Origin: Polaromonas hydrogenivorans
Lineage (GTDB): Bacteria > Pseudomonadota > Gammaproteobacteria > Burkholderiales > Burkholderiaceae_C
Reading direction: 5' to 3'
Assembly: GCF_040105105.1 (NCBI RefSeq)
Contig: NZ_CP157677.1
Coordinates: forward strand, 143,595 to 207,594
DNA length: 64,000 nucleotides
Of the stretch, positions 43,547 to 52,740 are shown in pieces. The stretch's first letter is position 1. Each line of letters starts with the position of its first letter. A model generated the notes under the pieces. That model was given only the letters and a program-made list of their open reading frames with translations. It had not been told where the DNA came from and made no database searches. Position numbers and translations under genes: made by a program.

Positions 43547-44153
43547 GTAGCAGTTTCGCCAATTCGGAGGCAGCTGCATTCAATGCCAATTCTGCCGGCG
43601 CCAATGCTGAGAACCTGGCTTTGAATTCAGTAATGGGAACGAAGTAGGCATGTGCCATGCTTGCGATCGGCTGTAGCGTATCTGCATCCAGCACTTGGAT
43701 CTCTACGGCGGCACCGCCACGATCTAGTGGCACTGTTAAGAATATCGATGTTAAGACGTTGAGTGCAGGATTCACAGACTCTACTCGGGTGATGACAGCT
43801 CGAATAACCACCGGGTGCCCGCCAACACTTTGGGGCAGTGCTTCGGCTTCCCTGGAAATGGCCGCTTTCAGCGTGGAAATCAATCGCACCCTTTCAGTCT
43901 CCGAGACCGTCGCTTCGACTGGCGTAGCCCACTCAACAGAAATTGAGCGCACCTGATGCGGATCTACAGGAGTTGGAGATCGATAGTAGGCTGTGCTGCC
44001 ATCTTTAGAGGTTGTCATCTCGCTGCGGTTTTTCAAAAAACCTGTGTCGGTTGCTTGCATTGTCGAGCAGGCCGTCAGGCCAGTCACAGCCATCAATAAA
44101 AGCAGCCGAGAGGCGCAGGCAACGACAGAGTCAGAATTAGGGTTCAATTTCAT
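43533..44153 (-). CDS. DUF3313-like lipoprotein
   Basis: The 206-aa protein starts M-K-L-N-P-N-S-D-S and has a lipobox V-T-G-L-T-A-C. The mature part begins S-T-M-Q-A-T-D-T-G-F-L, with Y-R-S-P and a later strand-rich region (V-V-I-R-A-V-I-T-R-V...G-G-A-A-V-E-I-Q-V-L-D-A), as in DUF3313 outer-membrane lipoproteins. It is the third gene of a four-gene minus-strand operon. The frame is open further upstream, but the signal peptide fixes this start. Confidence 0.75.
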   Translation of the reverse strand: MKLNPNSDSVVACASRLLLLMAVTGLTACSTMQATDTGFLKNRSEMTTSKDGSTAYYRSPTPVDPHQVRSISVEWATPVEATVSETERVRLISTLKAAISREAEALPQSVGGHPVVIRAVITRVESVNPALNVLTSIFLTVPLDRGGAAVEIQVLDADTLQPIASMAHAYFVPITEFKARFSALAPAELALNAAASELAKLLREKT

Positions 44154-44211
44154 GATGGATGGCGGTAAATATGGTTGGAAGGAAATGTGTGAGCGATAAG
44201 TTCTGGTTGGC

Positions 44212-44631
44212 TTATTCGGTGTCGCTAGCGTGGACGACGACAAAGGCTTGACCGTCGTGAACTTCGCACTTCAACAAGTAGGTTATCCCCGCTTGCATCG
44301 GTAGAGTCGTGGTGGGTCGGTAACTGGTAAAGCCGCTAAAGCAATAGACTTGAACCTTGTACTCTCCGGCCAGCACCTGAATCTCACTCGGGTAATCTGT
44401 AAATCCAGGTATGCCGAACTGCTTTTGTTCGCCTGAGCCAGAAGATTCAAGTTTTGAATAGCCCCGGATGGTTGCATGGAAGTCATCAGAAAACGGCTTT
44501 CCTACAAAGCCTTTGATGACTGCAATGCCAGACACACCTTGAACGTCCCCGGCATATTGTTTGGCGGGTGTCATGAACCCGCACGCACCAAGCGTGCTTG
44601 CCACCAACGTGGCAATGAGAATATTTTTCAT
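44212..44631 (-). CDS. Small lipoprotein, unknown
   Basis: The 139-aa protein has a short signal peptide and lipobox (M-K-N-I-L-I-A-T-L-V-A-S-T-L-G-A-C). The mature part is beta-rich (I-A-V-I-K-G-F-V-G...E-Y-K-V-Q-V-Y-C-F-S-G-F) with I-T-Y-L-L-K-C-E-V near the end. I do not know its family. It overlaps the DUF2306 gene by 4 bp (ATGA). Confidence 0.7.
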   Translation of the reverse strand: MKNILIATLVASTLGACGFMTPAKQYAGDVQGVSGIAVIKGFVGKPFSDDFHATIRGYSKLESSGSGEQKQFGIPGFTDYPSEIQVLAGEYKVQVYCFSGFTSYRPTTTLPMQAGITYLLKCEVHDGQAFVVVHASDTE

Positions 44632-45287
44632 ACGGTGCCTCTATGCAAATTCAAGTTTCGAGGTAACCACCTGTGGATCGCCATCTCCGCGAGTAGAAGA
44701 TTGATGAGCCATGCCAAGCCCATCAGTACGTCTCGTTGCAATACGCTTGGTTTACCGATGAGAAGCATCCAGGACAAAAGGACGACGACTTGCATGCCAG
44801 CACCTTGACCCAGTGCAAAGGCGCGAATCATCCAAGCCCGATGGGTGGCAATGTCGCCTCCTTTGACCGCAGCCAACGCTATAAAGATCGAAATCAGCAT
44901 CGAAACGCTCACGAATACGCGCACTGCGTAAAGCAAGCTGCCCTGCAATTCGGGGGGGATTGGATACATGACCGTCATCCACAAACCCGATAAAGCAGCC
45001 AAAATTCCGCTTGCAACCACTATCCGACCCGAGACTCTGTGCAATTGGGTTCTTCTTTGGCGTAGCGTGGAAGAAAACTGCAGAGCGCCTAATATAGAAA
45101 ACAGGCACACGCAAAGGATGTGCACAATCACAGGAAACGGCGCCGCAACGAATCGGGCGTTCTCGGTGCTGATCTCCGGATTGCCGGAGAGACCTATCAG
45201 GCGAGCGATGCCCGCAGCTAAGGGAATGGCGCTAGTAAATAGCAGCACCAAAGGTACCTTCCAATCGATTCGGGTGGCGTTTGTCAT
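44628..45287 (-). CDS. DUF2306 integral membrane protein
   Basis: The 219-aa protein has about six hydrophobic segments and the DUF2306 features H-R-V-S-G-R-I-V-V-A-S-G, A-L-S-G-L-W-M-T and T-H-R-A-W-M-I-R-A-F-A-L, with conserved histidines that suggest heme or quinone contacts. It leads a minus-strand operon with two lipoproteins and a serine hydrolase. It is divergent from the MalT-like regulator, with a palindrome in between. Confidence 0.82.
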   Translation of the reverse strand: MTNATRIDWKVPLVLLFTSAIPLAAGIARLIGLSGNPEISTENARFVAAPFPVIVHILCVCLFSILGALQFSSTLRQRRTQLHRVSGRIVVASGILAALSGLWMTVMYPIPPELQGSLLYAVRVFVSVSMLISIFIALAAVKGGDIATHRAWMIRAFALGQGAGMQVVVLLSWMLLIGKPSVLQRDVLMGLAWLINLLLAEMAIHRWLPRNLNLHRGTV

Positions 45288-45319
45288 CCAAGGAGTTTAT
45301 GAACGGCCCTCACTTTTGT

Positions 45320-45339
45320 AACCGTACTAAGGTACGGTT
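45320..45339. promoter_or_regulatory. AACCGTAC-TAAG-GTACGGTT operator
   Basis: This perfect 8-4-8 inverted repeat lies between the divergent DUF2306 operon (32 bp before its start) and the MalT-like gene (74 bp before its start). It is the obvious candidate binding site for that regulator. Confidence 0.6.
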
Positions 45340-45413
45340 CTGCATGCACTCTCATGCAACTAACGTCTTTGCAGAGTTGAAGCTGCGTCGTTTCGCACAG
45401 CTATAGGTTCCCA

Positions 45414-48029
45414 ATGTCAACAGCCCTACTGGCCACTAAATTTTTCGCACCGCCCAGGCCAGCCCATGGCATTTCACGTCCTTCGCTGTCCAAACGCCTG
45501 GACGAGGGTGTGTCAAGCAAGTTGACGCTGGTGTGCGCAGCCGCAGGCTTCGGAAAATCCACATTAGTTAGCCAATGGGCGCAGGATTGCCCCTTTCCAA
45601 GTGCTTGGCTCTCGCTAGACGTGGAAGACCGCGATCCCAACCGTTTTCTCGAATACCTTGTTTCTTCACTGGTGGTGGTCTCTCAAACCGTGGGGTCGGG
45701 CTTGGCAGCCATGCTGAGGAGTTCGCCGCCAGCCTCGGCAGAGACTGTTTTGACGCTGTTGGTGAACCAGCTATCGACGATTCCCGGCAAGCTGGTTCTG
45801 GTTTTAGATGACTACCACCTGGCGGCCAGTGCAGGCGTCAATGAGGTGCTGACGTTTTTGCTTGACCACATGCCGGCCCAGTTGCACGTGGTCGTCGCCA
45901 GCCGCGAGGAACCAGAAATATCGCTGGCGAAATTGCGTGTGAGCGAGCAATTGGTGGAAATTCGCCAGCAGGACCTTCGATTCGGAGCGGAAGAAGCTGA
46001 TGCGTTCTTAAATCAAGGTGGCGATGTCCGTCTTTCCAAGTCCCAGGTTTGCGCACTGGAAGCGCGCACGGAGGGGTGGGTTTCAGGCTTGAAATTGGCC
46101 GCCCAGTCGCTTCGCATGCACCAGGACCCCGAATCGTTTATTGCCTCCTTCACAGGCAGCCACCAGTTCGTACAAGACTACCTCGTGGAGGAAGTATTGC
46201 GTCAACAGTCGCCCGACGTTCAATCCTTTTTGCTTCGTACGTCTGTACTGGATCGCCTGTGTGGTCCCTTGTGTGATGCGGTACTGCAAAACCATGGCGG
46301 TGAAGAAATCCTCCATCAGCTTGACCACGCCAATCTCTTCATCGTGCCTTTGGACTCGGAGCGACGGTGGTATCGGTACCACCATTTGTTTTCCGACCTA
46401 CTGCGCCAACGCCTAGGTCAAAAGGAATCCGCGCCATTGCACCAACGTGCCAGCCAATGGTATGAGGAACAAGGGATGGAGGTTGCGGCATTCCATCAAG
46501 CAACGCTGGCCAATGACTTCCACAATACCATACGGTTGATCGAAGGCAATGGCATGCCCTTGTACTTTCGTGGTTTGACCGCTCCCGTCGTGCTATGGCT
46601 TTCGTCTCTAACTCCCAAGGTTTTGAACAGCTACCCGTTTCTTTGGGTGGCGTTTTCCTGGTCGTTGCTGTTTTCGGGCCAACCCGGCCAGATTGAAGAA
46701 AAGTTGTCGGGCGCCGAAGCAGCCCTGTCCCGCATCCCGCAAGACGCATCGACAACAGATACCTCTGGTCAAATTGCAGTGCTACATGCCTGGCTGGCGG
46801 TATACCGAAACGAGGCTGATGCAATCTATATGCATGCTAGCCGCGCCCTGGAGCTCCTGAGTCCTGAAAATCTCCCAGCCCGAACCGCTGCGCACTGTGC
46901 CATGGGTGTCGCACAAATGTTTCGTGGGGAGCGAGCCAAAGCTGGCGCGGCCTTCCATGCAGTGATAAGCGCCGGCCTATCTTCGGGAAACGTGATGTTT
47001 GCTGCGGTCGCATCCACCGCTCTGGCGGGCATTCAAGTAACGGATTACCAACTCCATTCAGCGGCTGCCACCTACCGTGAAGTCATAAAAATGATTGGTG
47101 ACCCAACCCATGTGCTGGGTTTTGAGGCCCACCTGGGACTGGCAAAAATTCTTTACGACTGGAACGCCCTAGACGAAGCCGAGTCTCTCGCCACTTCGTG
47201 CAGTGATCTGGTGGTCCTGGCAAAAAGCAGAACCGAAATAGGGGCCGATCTGCTGCGCGCTCGCCTACTGTTCGCTAGACAAGAAGACTTGGAGGCCGAA
47301 ACCCTAGTCTCCCGAACTGCTGGGATGACAAAGACTGGGCCATTGACCGATCGAATGCGTGAAGCGTTGGAATTGCAGGTATTGCACATGCTCCGCCACG
47401 CAGCAGTAGACAAGGCGGCTGAATTGGCAATCGCACATCAGCTTTCCGCAGCCCTTGCCAGAACACTATTGGCACAGGGTAAGGGGTTGGATGCGTTGCA
47501 GGCCATCGAAGCTTATAGGCACATGCTGGAAGCAGAGTTTCGTACGCAAGATGCGCTTAAGGCTAGAGTGGTCCAGGTCATCATTCACAGCGCTATTGGA
47601 CAAGCGGGCAAGGCCCTGCAACTGCTACGCGAGTGCGTAGCTCAGGCGCAGCCTCAGGGGTCTATAAGGCTCTTTGTGGATGAAGGCGCACCAATGCAAA
47701 CAATGCTAAGCCAGCTGCAACAGGAAACGGGAATGACGCCGTATGTGTCCCAGCTGCTTGACGCGTTTGGCGGACAACTTGCTCAGGATAAACGTGTCAC
47801 TGTGCCTACTGAAGTCACGTTATCCCACTTGCCTCTTGGCACCTTCAGCAATCGGGAATTGGAAATACTTCGCCTGATTCAGGAAGGCCATTCCAATCAA
47901 AGCATCGGTGAACGATTGTTTCTGTCACTGAGCACGGTCAAGTGGCACAACCAGAACATCTTTTCCAAGCTGGACGTTCAACGACGGACCGAAGCGGTTG
48001 CACGCGCGGTGCAATTGAAATTGATTTAA
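45414..48029 (+). CDS. MalT-type LuxR-family ATP-dependent regulator
   Basis: The 871-aa STAND-type regulator has an N-terminal ATPase with Walker A A-A-A-G-F-G-K-S-T (42-50) and Walker B L-V-L-V-L-D-D-Y-H (about 127-135). A helical sensor with TPR-like repeats (about 400-760) follows, and then a C-terminal LuxR HTH from about 810 (F-S-N-R-E-L-E-I-L-R-L-I-Q-E-G-H-S-N-Q-S-I-G-E-R-L-F-L-S-L-S-T-V-K-W-H). It likely activates the divergent DUF2306-lipoprotein-hydrolase operon and perhaps the hydrolase at 48141. The inducer is unknown. Confidence 0.9.
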   Translation: MSTALLATKFFAPPRPAHGISRPSLSKRLDEGVSSKLTLVCAAAGFGKSTLVSQWAQDCPFPSAWLSLDVEDRDPNRFLEYLVSSLVVVSQTVGSGLAAMLRSSPPASAETVLTLLVNQLSTIPGKLVLVLDDYHLAASAGVNEVLTFLLDHMPAQLHVVVASREEPEISLAKLRVSEQLVEIRQQDLRFGAEEADAFLNQGGDVRLSKSQVCALEARTEGWVSGLKLAAQSLRMHQDPESFIASFTGSHQFVQDYLVEEVLRQQSPDVQSFLLRTSVLDRLCGPLCDAVLQNHGGEEILHQLDHANLFIVPLDSERRWYRYHHLFSDLLRQRLGQKESAPLHQRASQWYEEQGMEVAAFHQATLANDFHNTIRLIEGNGMPLYFRGLTAPVVLWLSSLTPKVLNSYPFLWVAFSWSLLFSGQPGQIEEKLSGAEAALSRIPQDASTTDTSGQIAVLHAWLAVYRNEADAIYMHASRALELLSPENLPARTAAHCAMGVAQMFRGERAKAGAAFHAVISAGLSSGNVMFAAVASTALAGIQVTDYQLHSAAATYREVIKMIGDPTHVLGFEAHLGLAKILYDWNALDEAESLATSCSDLVVLAKSRTEIGADLLRARLLFARQEDLEAETLVSRTAGMTKTGPLTDRMREALELQVLHMLRHAAVDKAAELAIAHQLSAALARTLLAQGKGLDALQAIEAYRHMLEAEFRTQDALKARVVQVIIHSAIGQAGKALQLLRECVAQAQPQGSIRLFVDEGAPMQTMLSQLQQETGMTPYVSQLLDAFGGQLAQDKRVTVPTEVTLSHLPLGTFSNRELEILRLIQEGHSNQSIGERLFLSLSTVKWHNQNIFSKLDVQRRTEAVARAVQLKLI

Positions 48030-48140
48030 GTGCACGCCCAATTGCGGCTGGAGCAAAAACCATACTTTGGTAGGGTCACCAAAAGAGGTCCCCCTCCTAA
48101 ACTTCGTACCTGACAACTTCACCACTATCTGGAACGGCAT

Positions 48141-49151
48141 ATGACTCAAGCTTTTCGGCGCTTCCTGGCCTCGTTGGCCACCTTACTCGTCGCAGGACAC
48201 GCGCACGCGTACGAGGCCGGCTGGATGCAGATGCAGGTCGCTGGTACGACACCGGATGCGCCTACGATAACGGTCGATTTGTATTACCCAACGATGGCAG
48301 CGCCGCGAACCATCCCCATGGGACCATTCAAGCTTGACGTCGCCATCGGCGGCAAACCCGTCGACAAGGTCAAGGCGCTGATCCTGCTCAGTCATGGCAT
48401 CAGCGGCACCGAGACCGGGCACAGCGTGCTGGCGCAAGCCTTGGCCCGCAACGGCTATTTAGTCGCCGCACTGCGTCATCCCGGCGACAACTGGCAGGAC
48501 CGGTCTCTGATGGAGAAGGGCCCCGAGCGCTACTTCGACGAGCGACCGCGACAAGCTTCTAGGGTCATTGATGCAATCCTGGCCGATCCAGCGTGGAAGG
48601 ATCGGATTACGGCCGACAGCCAAGGGCCTCGCGTGGGTGCGCTTGGACACTCGGCCGGCGGCTACACGGTGCTGGCTTTGGCAGGAGCCAGGCCAGACTT
48701 GTCCCGGATGAGGAAGCACTGCCAAGCCGAAGCATCCGAAGACCCGATCTTCTGCAGCCTAGGCCGCTCGGGGGATGCGACGCCACCAGTGGCCACGACG
48801 TCGCTCAAGGACGAGCGCGTTCGGGCAATCGTCGCAATGGCCCCGACGGGTGTGCTGCTCACCGCCGAGTCGCTCGCCGCAGTTCGCTCGGCGACCATGA
48901 TCTATGTGGCCGAGCTTGATCGATTCCTGGTACCGAAATTTCATGCCGAGTGGGTCGCCAGCAATCTGCCCGCAGCGAACCTGCATCGGGTGCCCAACGC
49001 CTGGCACTTCGCCTTCATGGATTCACCCAGCATGTCCATCCTCAGCCCTGATGGCGACATCGCCGCGAACCCGCAGGGATTCGATCGTGATGCATTCCTG
49101 AAGCAGCTCGCCATCGAAATTACGGCCTTCTTTGACAAGACCCTTCTCTAG
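48141..49151 (+). CDS. Exported dienelactone hydrolase-like alpha/beta hydrolase
   Basis: The 336-aa protein has a signal peptide (M-T-Q-A-F-R-R-F-L-A-S-L-A-T-L-L-V-A-G-H-A-H-A) and a hydrolase domain with L-L-S-H-G-I-S-G-T, the nucleophile elbow G-H-S-A-G-G and a late histidine in A-W-H-F-A-F. It resembles predicted periplasmic dienelactone hydrolases (COG4188-like). It is 111 bp after the MalT-like gene, same strand. The substrate is unknown. Confidence 0.87.
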   Translation: MTQAFRRFLASLATLLVAGHAHAYEAGWMQMQVAGTTPDAPTITVDLYYPTMAAPRTIPMGPFKLDVAIGGKPVDKVKALILLSHGISGTETGHSVLAQALARNGYLVAALRHPGDNWQDRSLMEKGPERYFDERPRQASRVIDAILADPAWKDRITADSQGPRVGALGHSAGGYTVLALAGARPDLSRMRKHCQAEASEDPIFCSLGRSGDATPPVATTSLKDERVRAIVAMAPTGVLLTAESLAAVRSATMIYVAELDRFLVPKFHAEWVASNLPAANLHRVPNAWHFAFMDSPSMSILSPDGDIAANPQGFDRDAFLKQLAIEITAFFDKTLL

Positions 49152-49453
49152 CCCCTGAAGCCGGACACCCATCGAACTGGCATGGCCGAGCACAACGTCA
49201 GCTTCCTGTTTCTCGAACGAAAATTGAATGGCCGCTCTGCCCTGACGGGAGCACCCGCTATGGGCACGATGCCGAAGCCTGTGAACGGCGGCAGACTGGC
49301 ATCCAAAATCATGCAATTGGGCAGCCGTAAAGCTGCCGGTCGCCAATACCCGCAAACGCTGCATTGCAGTCAGTGGTTCAATGCTGCAAACACGCCCACT
49401 TGACATAACGCGCGTTGTCGTCTGGTTGACTGTAGGCGCAAAATAGCATCACC
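49152..49453. other. Intergenic, no gene recognised
   Basis: About 300 bp without a recognisable frame or hairpin. Confidence 0.45.
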
Positions 49454-49780
49454 ATGCACCACCAGGAACAAGATGCCCGAAGCCTCGCGCTGCACACGGC
49501 GGCCATTGAGCTGATGCGAGCCGACGAAACGCTGATTGAGCGTGCGCTGGACATACTGGCGCGCTGGGATAGCCAGGCCAGCGTGCGCTCCAAGCCCTTG
49601 CGGGACGAATGGGCGCGAATTCTTCAGGCGCGTGATTGGGCCGCTGCTTTATCAGTCAGCGAGCGCGGCAACCAGTTGCGTCAGGCGTCCCCTGTCTCTT
49701 GCGTGCTGCCCCATGAGCGGCGATGGGAGATTATTCGGGCCACGTCGAAGTGGCCCAAGGAGTTGCGTCCAGGCCAATGA
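49454..49780 (+). CDS. Hypothetical protein, 108 aa
   Basis: The protein has the pattern D-A-R-S-L-A-L-H-T-A-A-I-E-L-M...L-I-E-R-A-L-D-I-L-A-R-W...W-A-R-I-L-Q-A-R-D-W-A-A-A-L and R-Q-A-S-P-V-S-C-V-L-P, which I have seen in small uncharacterised proteins of Burkholderiales found near mobile genes. No function is known. The end (T-S-K-W-P-K-E-L-R-P-G-Q) may be altered, since a truncated gene begins directly after it. Confidence 0.6.
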   Translation: MHHQEQDARSLALHTAAIELMRADETLIERALDILARWDSQASVRSKPLRDEWARILQARDWAAALSVSERGNQLRQASPVSCVLPHERRWEIIRATSKWPKELRPGQ

Positions 49781-49830
49781 CGACAACCTGGAACGCCTTG
49801 CCGGCCTTGCTGCGGTGTTCCGTTTCGTCA

Positions 49831-50462
49831 ACCGATGATGTCATCGAGGCTTTGCAGGGCAGCCACCGCGCGCGCGTGGTCACTTTGTCGGCCACCTCGT
49901 TCAAGCCAGGTTTCCGCGCCGACCTCGACCGGCTGGGCGCGGCCTGTCGCAACGCTGGCGTCCGTCTGGTGGTTGATGGCGCCCAAAGCATAGGCATCAC
50001 TCACCTCGACCTCGCGCGCACGCCCATCGACGCATTCGCCGTCAGCACGCAAAAGGGACTATGTTCGCTCTATGGCATGGGCTTTCTCTATGTGCGTCGC
50101 GAATTCGCAGAAAGCCTGGCGCCGCGCTATCTGGCACGCTTCGGTGTCGATATTGATGCCAGCCACGAGGCCGACACGGCGCGCCAATCAAGTACCAAGC
50201 GGCGACACAGCGCTTCAATCTCGGCAATTACAACTACCTGGCCGCGCTGCTGGTGGGCGACACGCTGGACCTGCTCAACGGCGTGGGCACGCAGGCAATC
50301 GACACACACGTCACCCGGCTGGCCACCGAGCTGCCGGTCGGCCTGATGGACTTGGGCGCGCCGGTCGCACGGGCGCCCGAGGCGCTGCGTGCCAACATGG
50401 TCTGCATCAAGTCGCGCGACCCCGACGCGGTCACGCGCCTGCAGCAGCACCTGCAGGCTTGA
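49831..50462 (+). pseudogene. Class V aminotransferase (PLP) remnant, frameshifted
   Basis: The first frame reads V-V-T-L-S-A-T-S-F-K-P-G-F, L-V-V-D-G-A-Q-S-I-G-I and S-T-Q-K-G-L-C-S-L-Y-G-M-G-F-L (the Lys is the PLP site). After about 50180 the other frame continues with Q-R-F-N-L-G-N-Y-N-Y-L-A-A-L. The N-terminal third of the gene is missing and a stretch is lost at the frame switch. It resembles cysteine-desulfurase or isopenicillin-epimerase-like enzymes. Confidence 0.8.
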
Positions 50463-50511
50463 GTAAGTTTTTGAGGTCATCCAGCGTTGCTGCTCTGGCA
50501 AATTCATCCAT
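50463..50511 (-). pseudogene. N-terminal stub of a nucleotidyltransferase gene
   Basis: After the stop of the gene at 50504-50734 a new ATG at 50511 reads M-D-E-F-A-R-A-A-T-L-D-D-L-K-N-L-L-K, which resembles the start of nucleotidyltransferase-fold proteins that pair with that small gene. The rest was lost at the junction with the aminotransferase remnant. Confidence 0.4.
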
Positions 50512-50734
50512 GTTGGCGTTTCAATGCAATCCGCGCCATGCCGACAGCTAGCCAGGATTCGTTCTTAAGTGCGGCCTCGTCGTGTGTCCTAAATCGATAC
50601 AGTCCCTTTGGAACAAAGGTACTTGCGCCTGACAGTTGGGCAATAGTCATGCTGAATTCAGCGCCAGCGGTTAGCGCTGCCCCACTAGCTGACATTTGAA
50701 TCGGAGGTTCCGTGCGTGTGCCTACTTGACGCAT
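50504..50734 (-). CDS. Hypothetical protein, 76 aa, orphan partner of a lost nucleotidyltransferase
   Basis: From ATG 50734 (AGGAAA upstream) the protein reads M-R-Q-V-G-T-R-T-E-P-P-I-Q-M-S-A-S, then S-T-F-V-P-K-G-L-Y-R-F-R-T-H-D-E-A and M-A-R-I-A-L-K-R. I know this pattern from small conserved proteins encoded before nucleotidyltransferase genes in proteobacteria. It may be an antitoxin-like protein; only a stub of the partner remains. Confidence 0.55.
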   Translation of the reverse strand: MRQVGTRTEPPIQMSASGAALTAGAEFSMTIAQLSGASTFVPKGLYRFRTHDEAALKNESWLAVGMARIALKRQHG

Positions 50735-50804
50735 ATTATTTCCTATCACTTCAATCGGGTGAAACGCACCAAGTCAATATAGCGCTTGCCAAATTCACTT
50801 TTGG

Positions 50805-51110
50805 TCATGCAGCCATCGCCAACGGAGCAATCTCTTTGAAAATGACTTTGGCGCTCAGCTTTTCAGCGACCCGCAGGTCATAGGCCGCTTGCAGATTCAG
50901 CCACCCTTGGGCCTCGCTGCCGAAATAGCGCTCCAGGCGCAGGGCCGTATCCGCTGACACACCGCGATTGCCATCAACGATTTCGCGCAACCGCGAATAC
51001 GGCACATGCAGAGCCAACGACAGGGCGCGAACACTGATGCCCATGGGTTTTATGTAGTCCTCCAGCAGAATTTCTCCAGGGTGGACGGGACGCATGCCAT
51101 TCTTAAACAT
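50805..51110 (-). CDS. higA: HigA-family antitoxin
   Basis: The 101-aa protein has the HigA/XRE start R-P-V-H-P-G-E-I-L-L-E-D-Y-I-K-P-M-G-I-S-V and an HTH (R-A-L-S-L-A-L-H-V-P-Y-S-R-L-R-E-I-V-D-G-N-R-G-V-S-A-D-T-A-L-R-L). GGAG precedes the ATG. It follows the toxin gene with a 35-bp gap, the usual HigBA order. It should neutralise HigB and repress the operon. Confidence 0.9.
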   Translation of the reverse strand: MFKNGMRPVHPGEILLEDYIKPMGISVRALSLALHVPYSRLREIVDGNRGVSADTALRLERYFGSEAQGWLNLQAAYDLRVAEKLSAKVIFKEIAPLAMAA

Positions 51111-51145
51111 GATGCACTCCAATACTTGTAAATCCAAAACTTGCC

Positions 51146-51418
51146 TTAATGCGGGTCTTCAATCAACACGTCAAACGGGCCGCTGTCACCCCACTTGAAC
51201 GTCAGCCTCCACTGGTCATTGATCCGTATATGCCAAGCTCCGTCGTACTCTTTGAGGTCGTTACCGGGCGGGGCCTTCATGAAGTTCAACGAAGGGGCCG
51301 CGTCGAGCTGCACTAGCTTGCGTTCAGCGACCTTCTTTATGTTGGCGAACCTCGCACTCTTGCCAGTCTCAAACAATGCCTGCGTATCAACGCACGAAAA
51401 ACCTTGAATCGCCATCAT
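51146..51418 (-). CDS. higB: HigB-family toxin
   Basis: The 90-aa RelE-superfamily toxin has I-K-K-V-A-E-R-K-L-V-Q-L-D-A-A, L-K-E-Y-D-G-A-W-H-I-R-I-N-D-Q-W-R-L-T-F-K-W and the ending D-V-L-I-E-D-P-H, all standard for HigB. The start is one of two adjacent ATGs after AGGATATGA. HigB cuts mRNA on the ribosome. Confidence 0.9.
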   Translation of the reverse strand: MMAIQGFSCVDTQALFETGKSARFANIKKVAERKLVQLDAAPSLNFMKAPPGNDLKEYDGAWHIRINDQWRLTFKWGDSGPFDVLIEDPH

Positions 51419-51479
51419 TCATATCCTACCTGTTAACCGGCTAACGGTCAATAAACTGCGTCAGGTATCGCATGAGCGA

Positions 51480-51632
51480 ACATCGCTTCAAGCGTGGCCG
51501 GATCTTGCCCGGCAAGGGCCGCATTTCAGGCACGGCAGCAAGCACTCACAAGCAGCGGTTGAGGTCGTCGGGGTCGTGCGGATGGGCGTGGCGGCCGTCG
51601 GTGCGCTTGTCAAACGCAATCCAAAATGCCAT
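51480..51632 (-). pseudogene. Remnant of a mobile-element accessory protein
   Basis: From 51632 a minus frame reads M-A-F-W-I-A-F-D-K-R, H-P-H-D-P-D-D-L-N-R-C-L, then stops. The next bases in another frame give L-A-A-V-P-E-M-R-P. Together they resemble a short protein found on plasmids and integrative elements of this order (D-P-D-D-L-x-R-C-L-R-L-L-x-A-V-P). Low certainty. The remainder of 51419-51774 has no gene. Confidence 0.4.
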
Positions 51633-51774
51633 GCTTTCGCCGCTGCTGCCCGTTTCTGAGCGAGGACTTTCGGCATTGCACCTTGATGGGGCGCTTCACC
51701 TGCACGACGATACGGACGCGACGGCCAGCCCAGCTGGCCGGTGCTTTTTACGGTCAGAGCAAACTCCTAGGCGG

Positions 51775-52107
51775 CTACTCGGCAGCCGAGCGCAGTTCGG
51801 AGGCAAGGCTCAGCAACTGATTTTTCTGCCCTTCACCCAGGGCTGCGTAGTGAATCAGAAAATCGGCCAGCCGCTCATCATCGCAATAGAAATAAGCCAC
51901 AGGAACGTGCAGCGCAAGGGCCAGGTGCGCAGCCGTGTCGAAAGGCGGCTCATGAACACCGGTCTCATAGCGGCTGATCCGGGCGCTGCTTGAGCCCTCA
52001 TCCATGCCGATGATCACGCCCAGCTTGTCCTGGGCAATTCCTGCACGGCTGCGGGCTGCGCGCAGGCGTCTTCCGAAAAGCGTGGTGGGAATGGAGCGCC
52101 GCGGCAT
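51775..52107 (-). CDS. XRE-family transcriptional regulator
   Basis: The 110-aa protein has an XRE HTH (F-G-R-R-L-R-A-A-R-S-R-A-G-I-A-Q-D-K-L-G-V-I-I-G-M-D-E...S-A-R-I-S-R-Y-E-T-G-V-H-E-P) followed by a short helical C-terminal part. Its own promoter region carries two ATTCGTAGAA words that may be its operators. Confidence 0.85.
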   Translation of the reverse strand: MPRRSIPTTLFGRRLRAARSRAGIAQDKLGVIIGMDEGSSSARISRYETGVHEPPFDTAAHLALALHVPVAYFYCDDERLADFLIHYAALGEGQKNQLLSLASELRSAAE

Positions 52108-52115
52108 TCATCGAT

Positions 52116-52158
52116 ATTCGTAGAAAGAGCTGTTCTTTTCTCTACGTTATTCGTAGAA
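52116..52158. promoter_or_regulatory. Paired ATTCGTAGAA sites upstream of the XRE gene
   Basis: ATTCGTAGAA lies at 52116-52125 and 52149-52158, 33 bp apart, with an inverted CTACG between them. The first copy is 9 bp from the start codon, which fits autoregulation. Confidence 0.5.
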
Positions 52159-52740
52159 TCAAAAGATCATCGATTTGCCAGCCAGCCTAATGCACGTCCA
52201 AAATTCGAGTGCTACCAGAGCCGTTGACAGTCTGGCTGCGCGCAAGATATACCGCGCAAACGACTGCCGGGAGCCTGAAGTGGCCTTGATGACTGATCAA
52301 GCAAAACACAACCGATGGGGTGTGATCAATGGCCGAACTGGGTGTACTTCAGCGCGTGGAGCTTCGCGACGTGTGGCAGCACGAGGCGCATCATTTCGCA
52401 CCCTGGCTGGCCCAACCGGTCACTTTGGCAACGCTCAGTGGCGTCTTGGGCCTTGAGCTGGAGCTGACGGGCCAGGAGGTTGCCGTCGGGCCTTATGTGA
52501 GTATTCCGGACCAACGTGACCGGTGATTCCGGGATCGTGACCGACATTCCGGTGAACGTGACCGGAGGGATTCCGGCAACGTGACCGCTGATTCCGACGA
52601 ACGTGACCGATGTCTTTGGTCACGACAGTCGGCACGGCGGTATACGCCGTCGGCACGGTGTTGCGCATGAACGAAACCCGGCGTGGCGTGTAGCTTCGAT
52701 GCTTTTTGCAAAGAGACACATGCCCGCCTTAAGGATCAAT

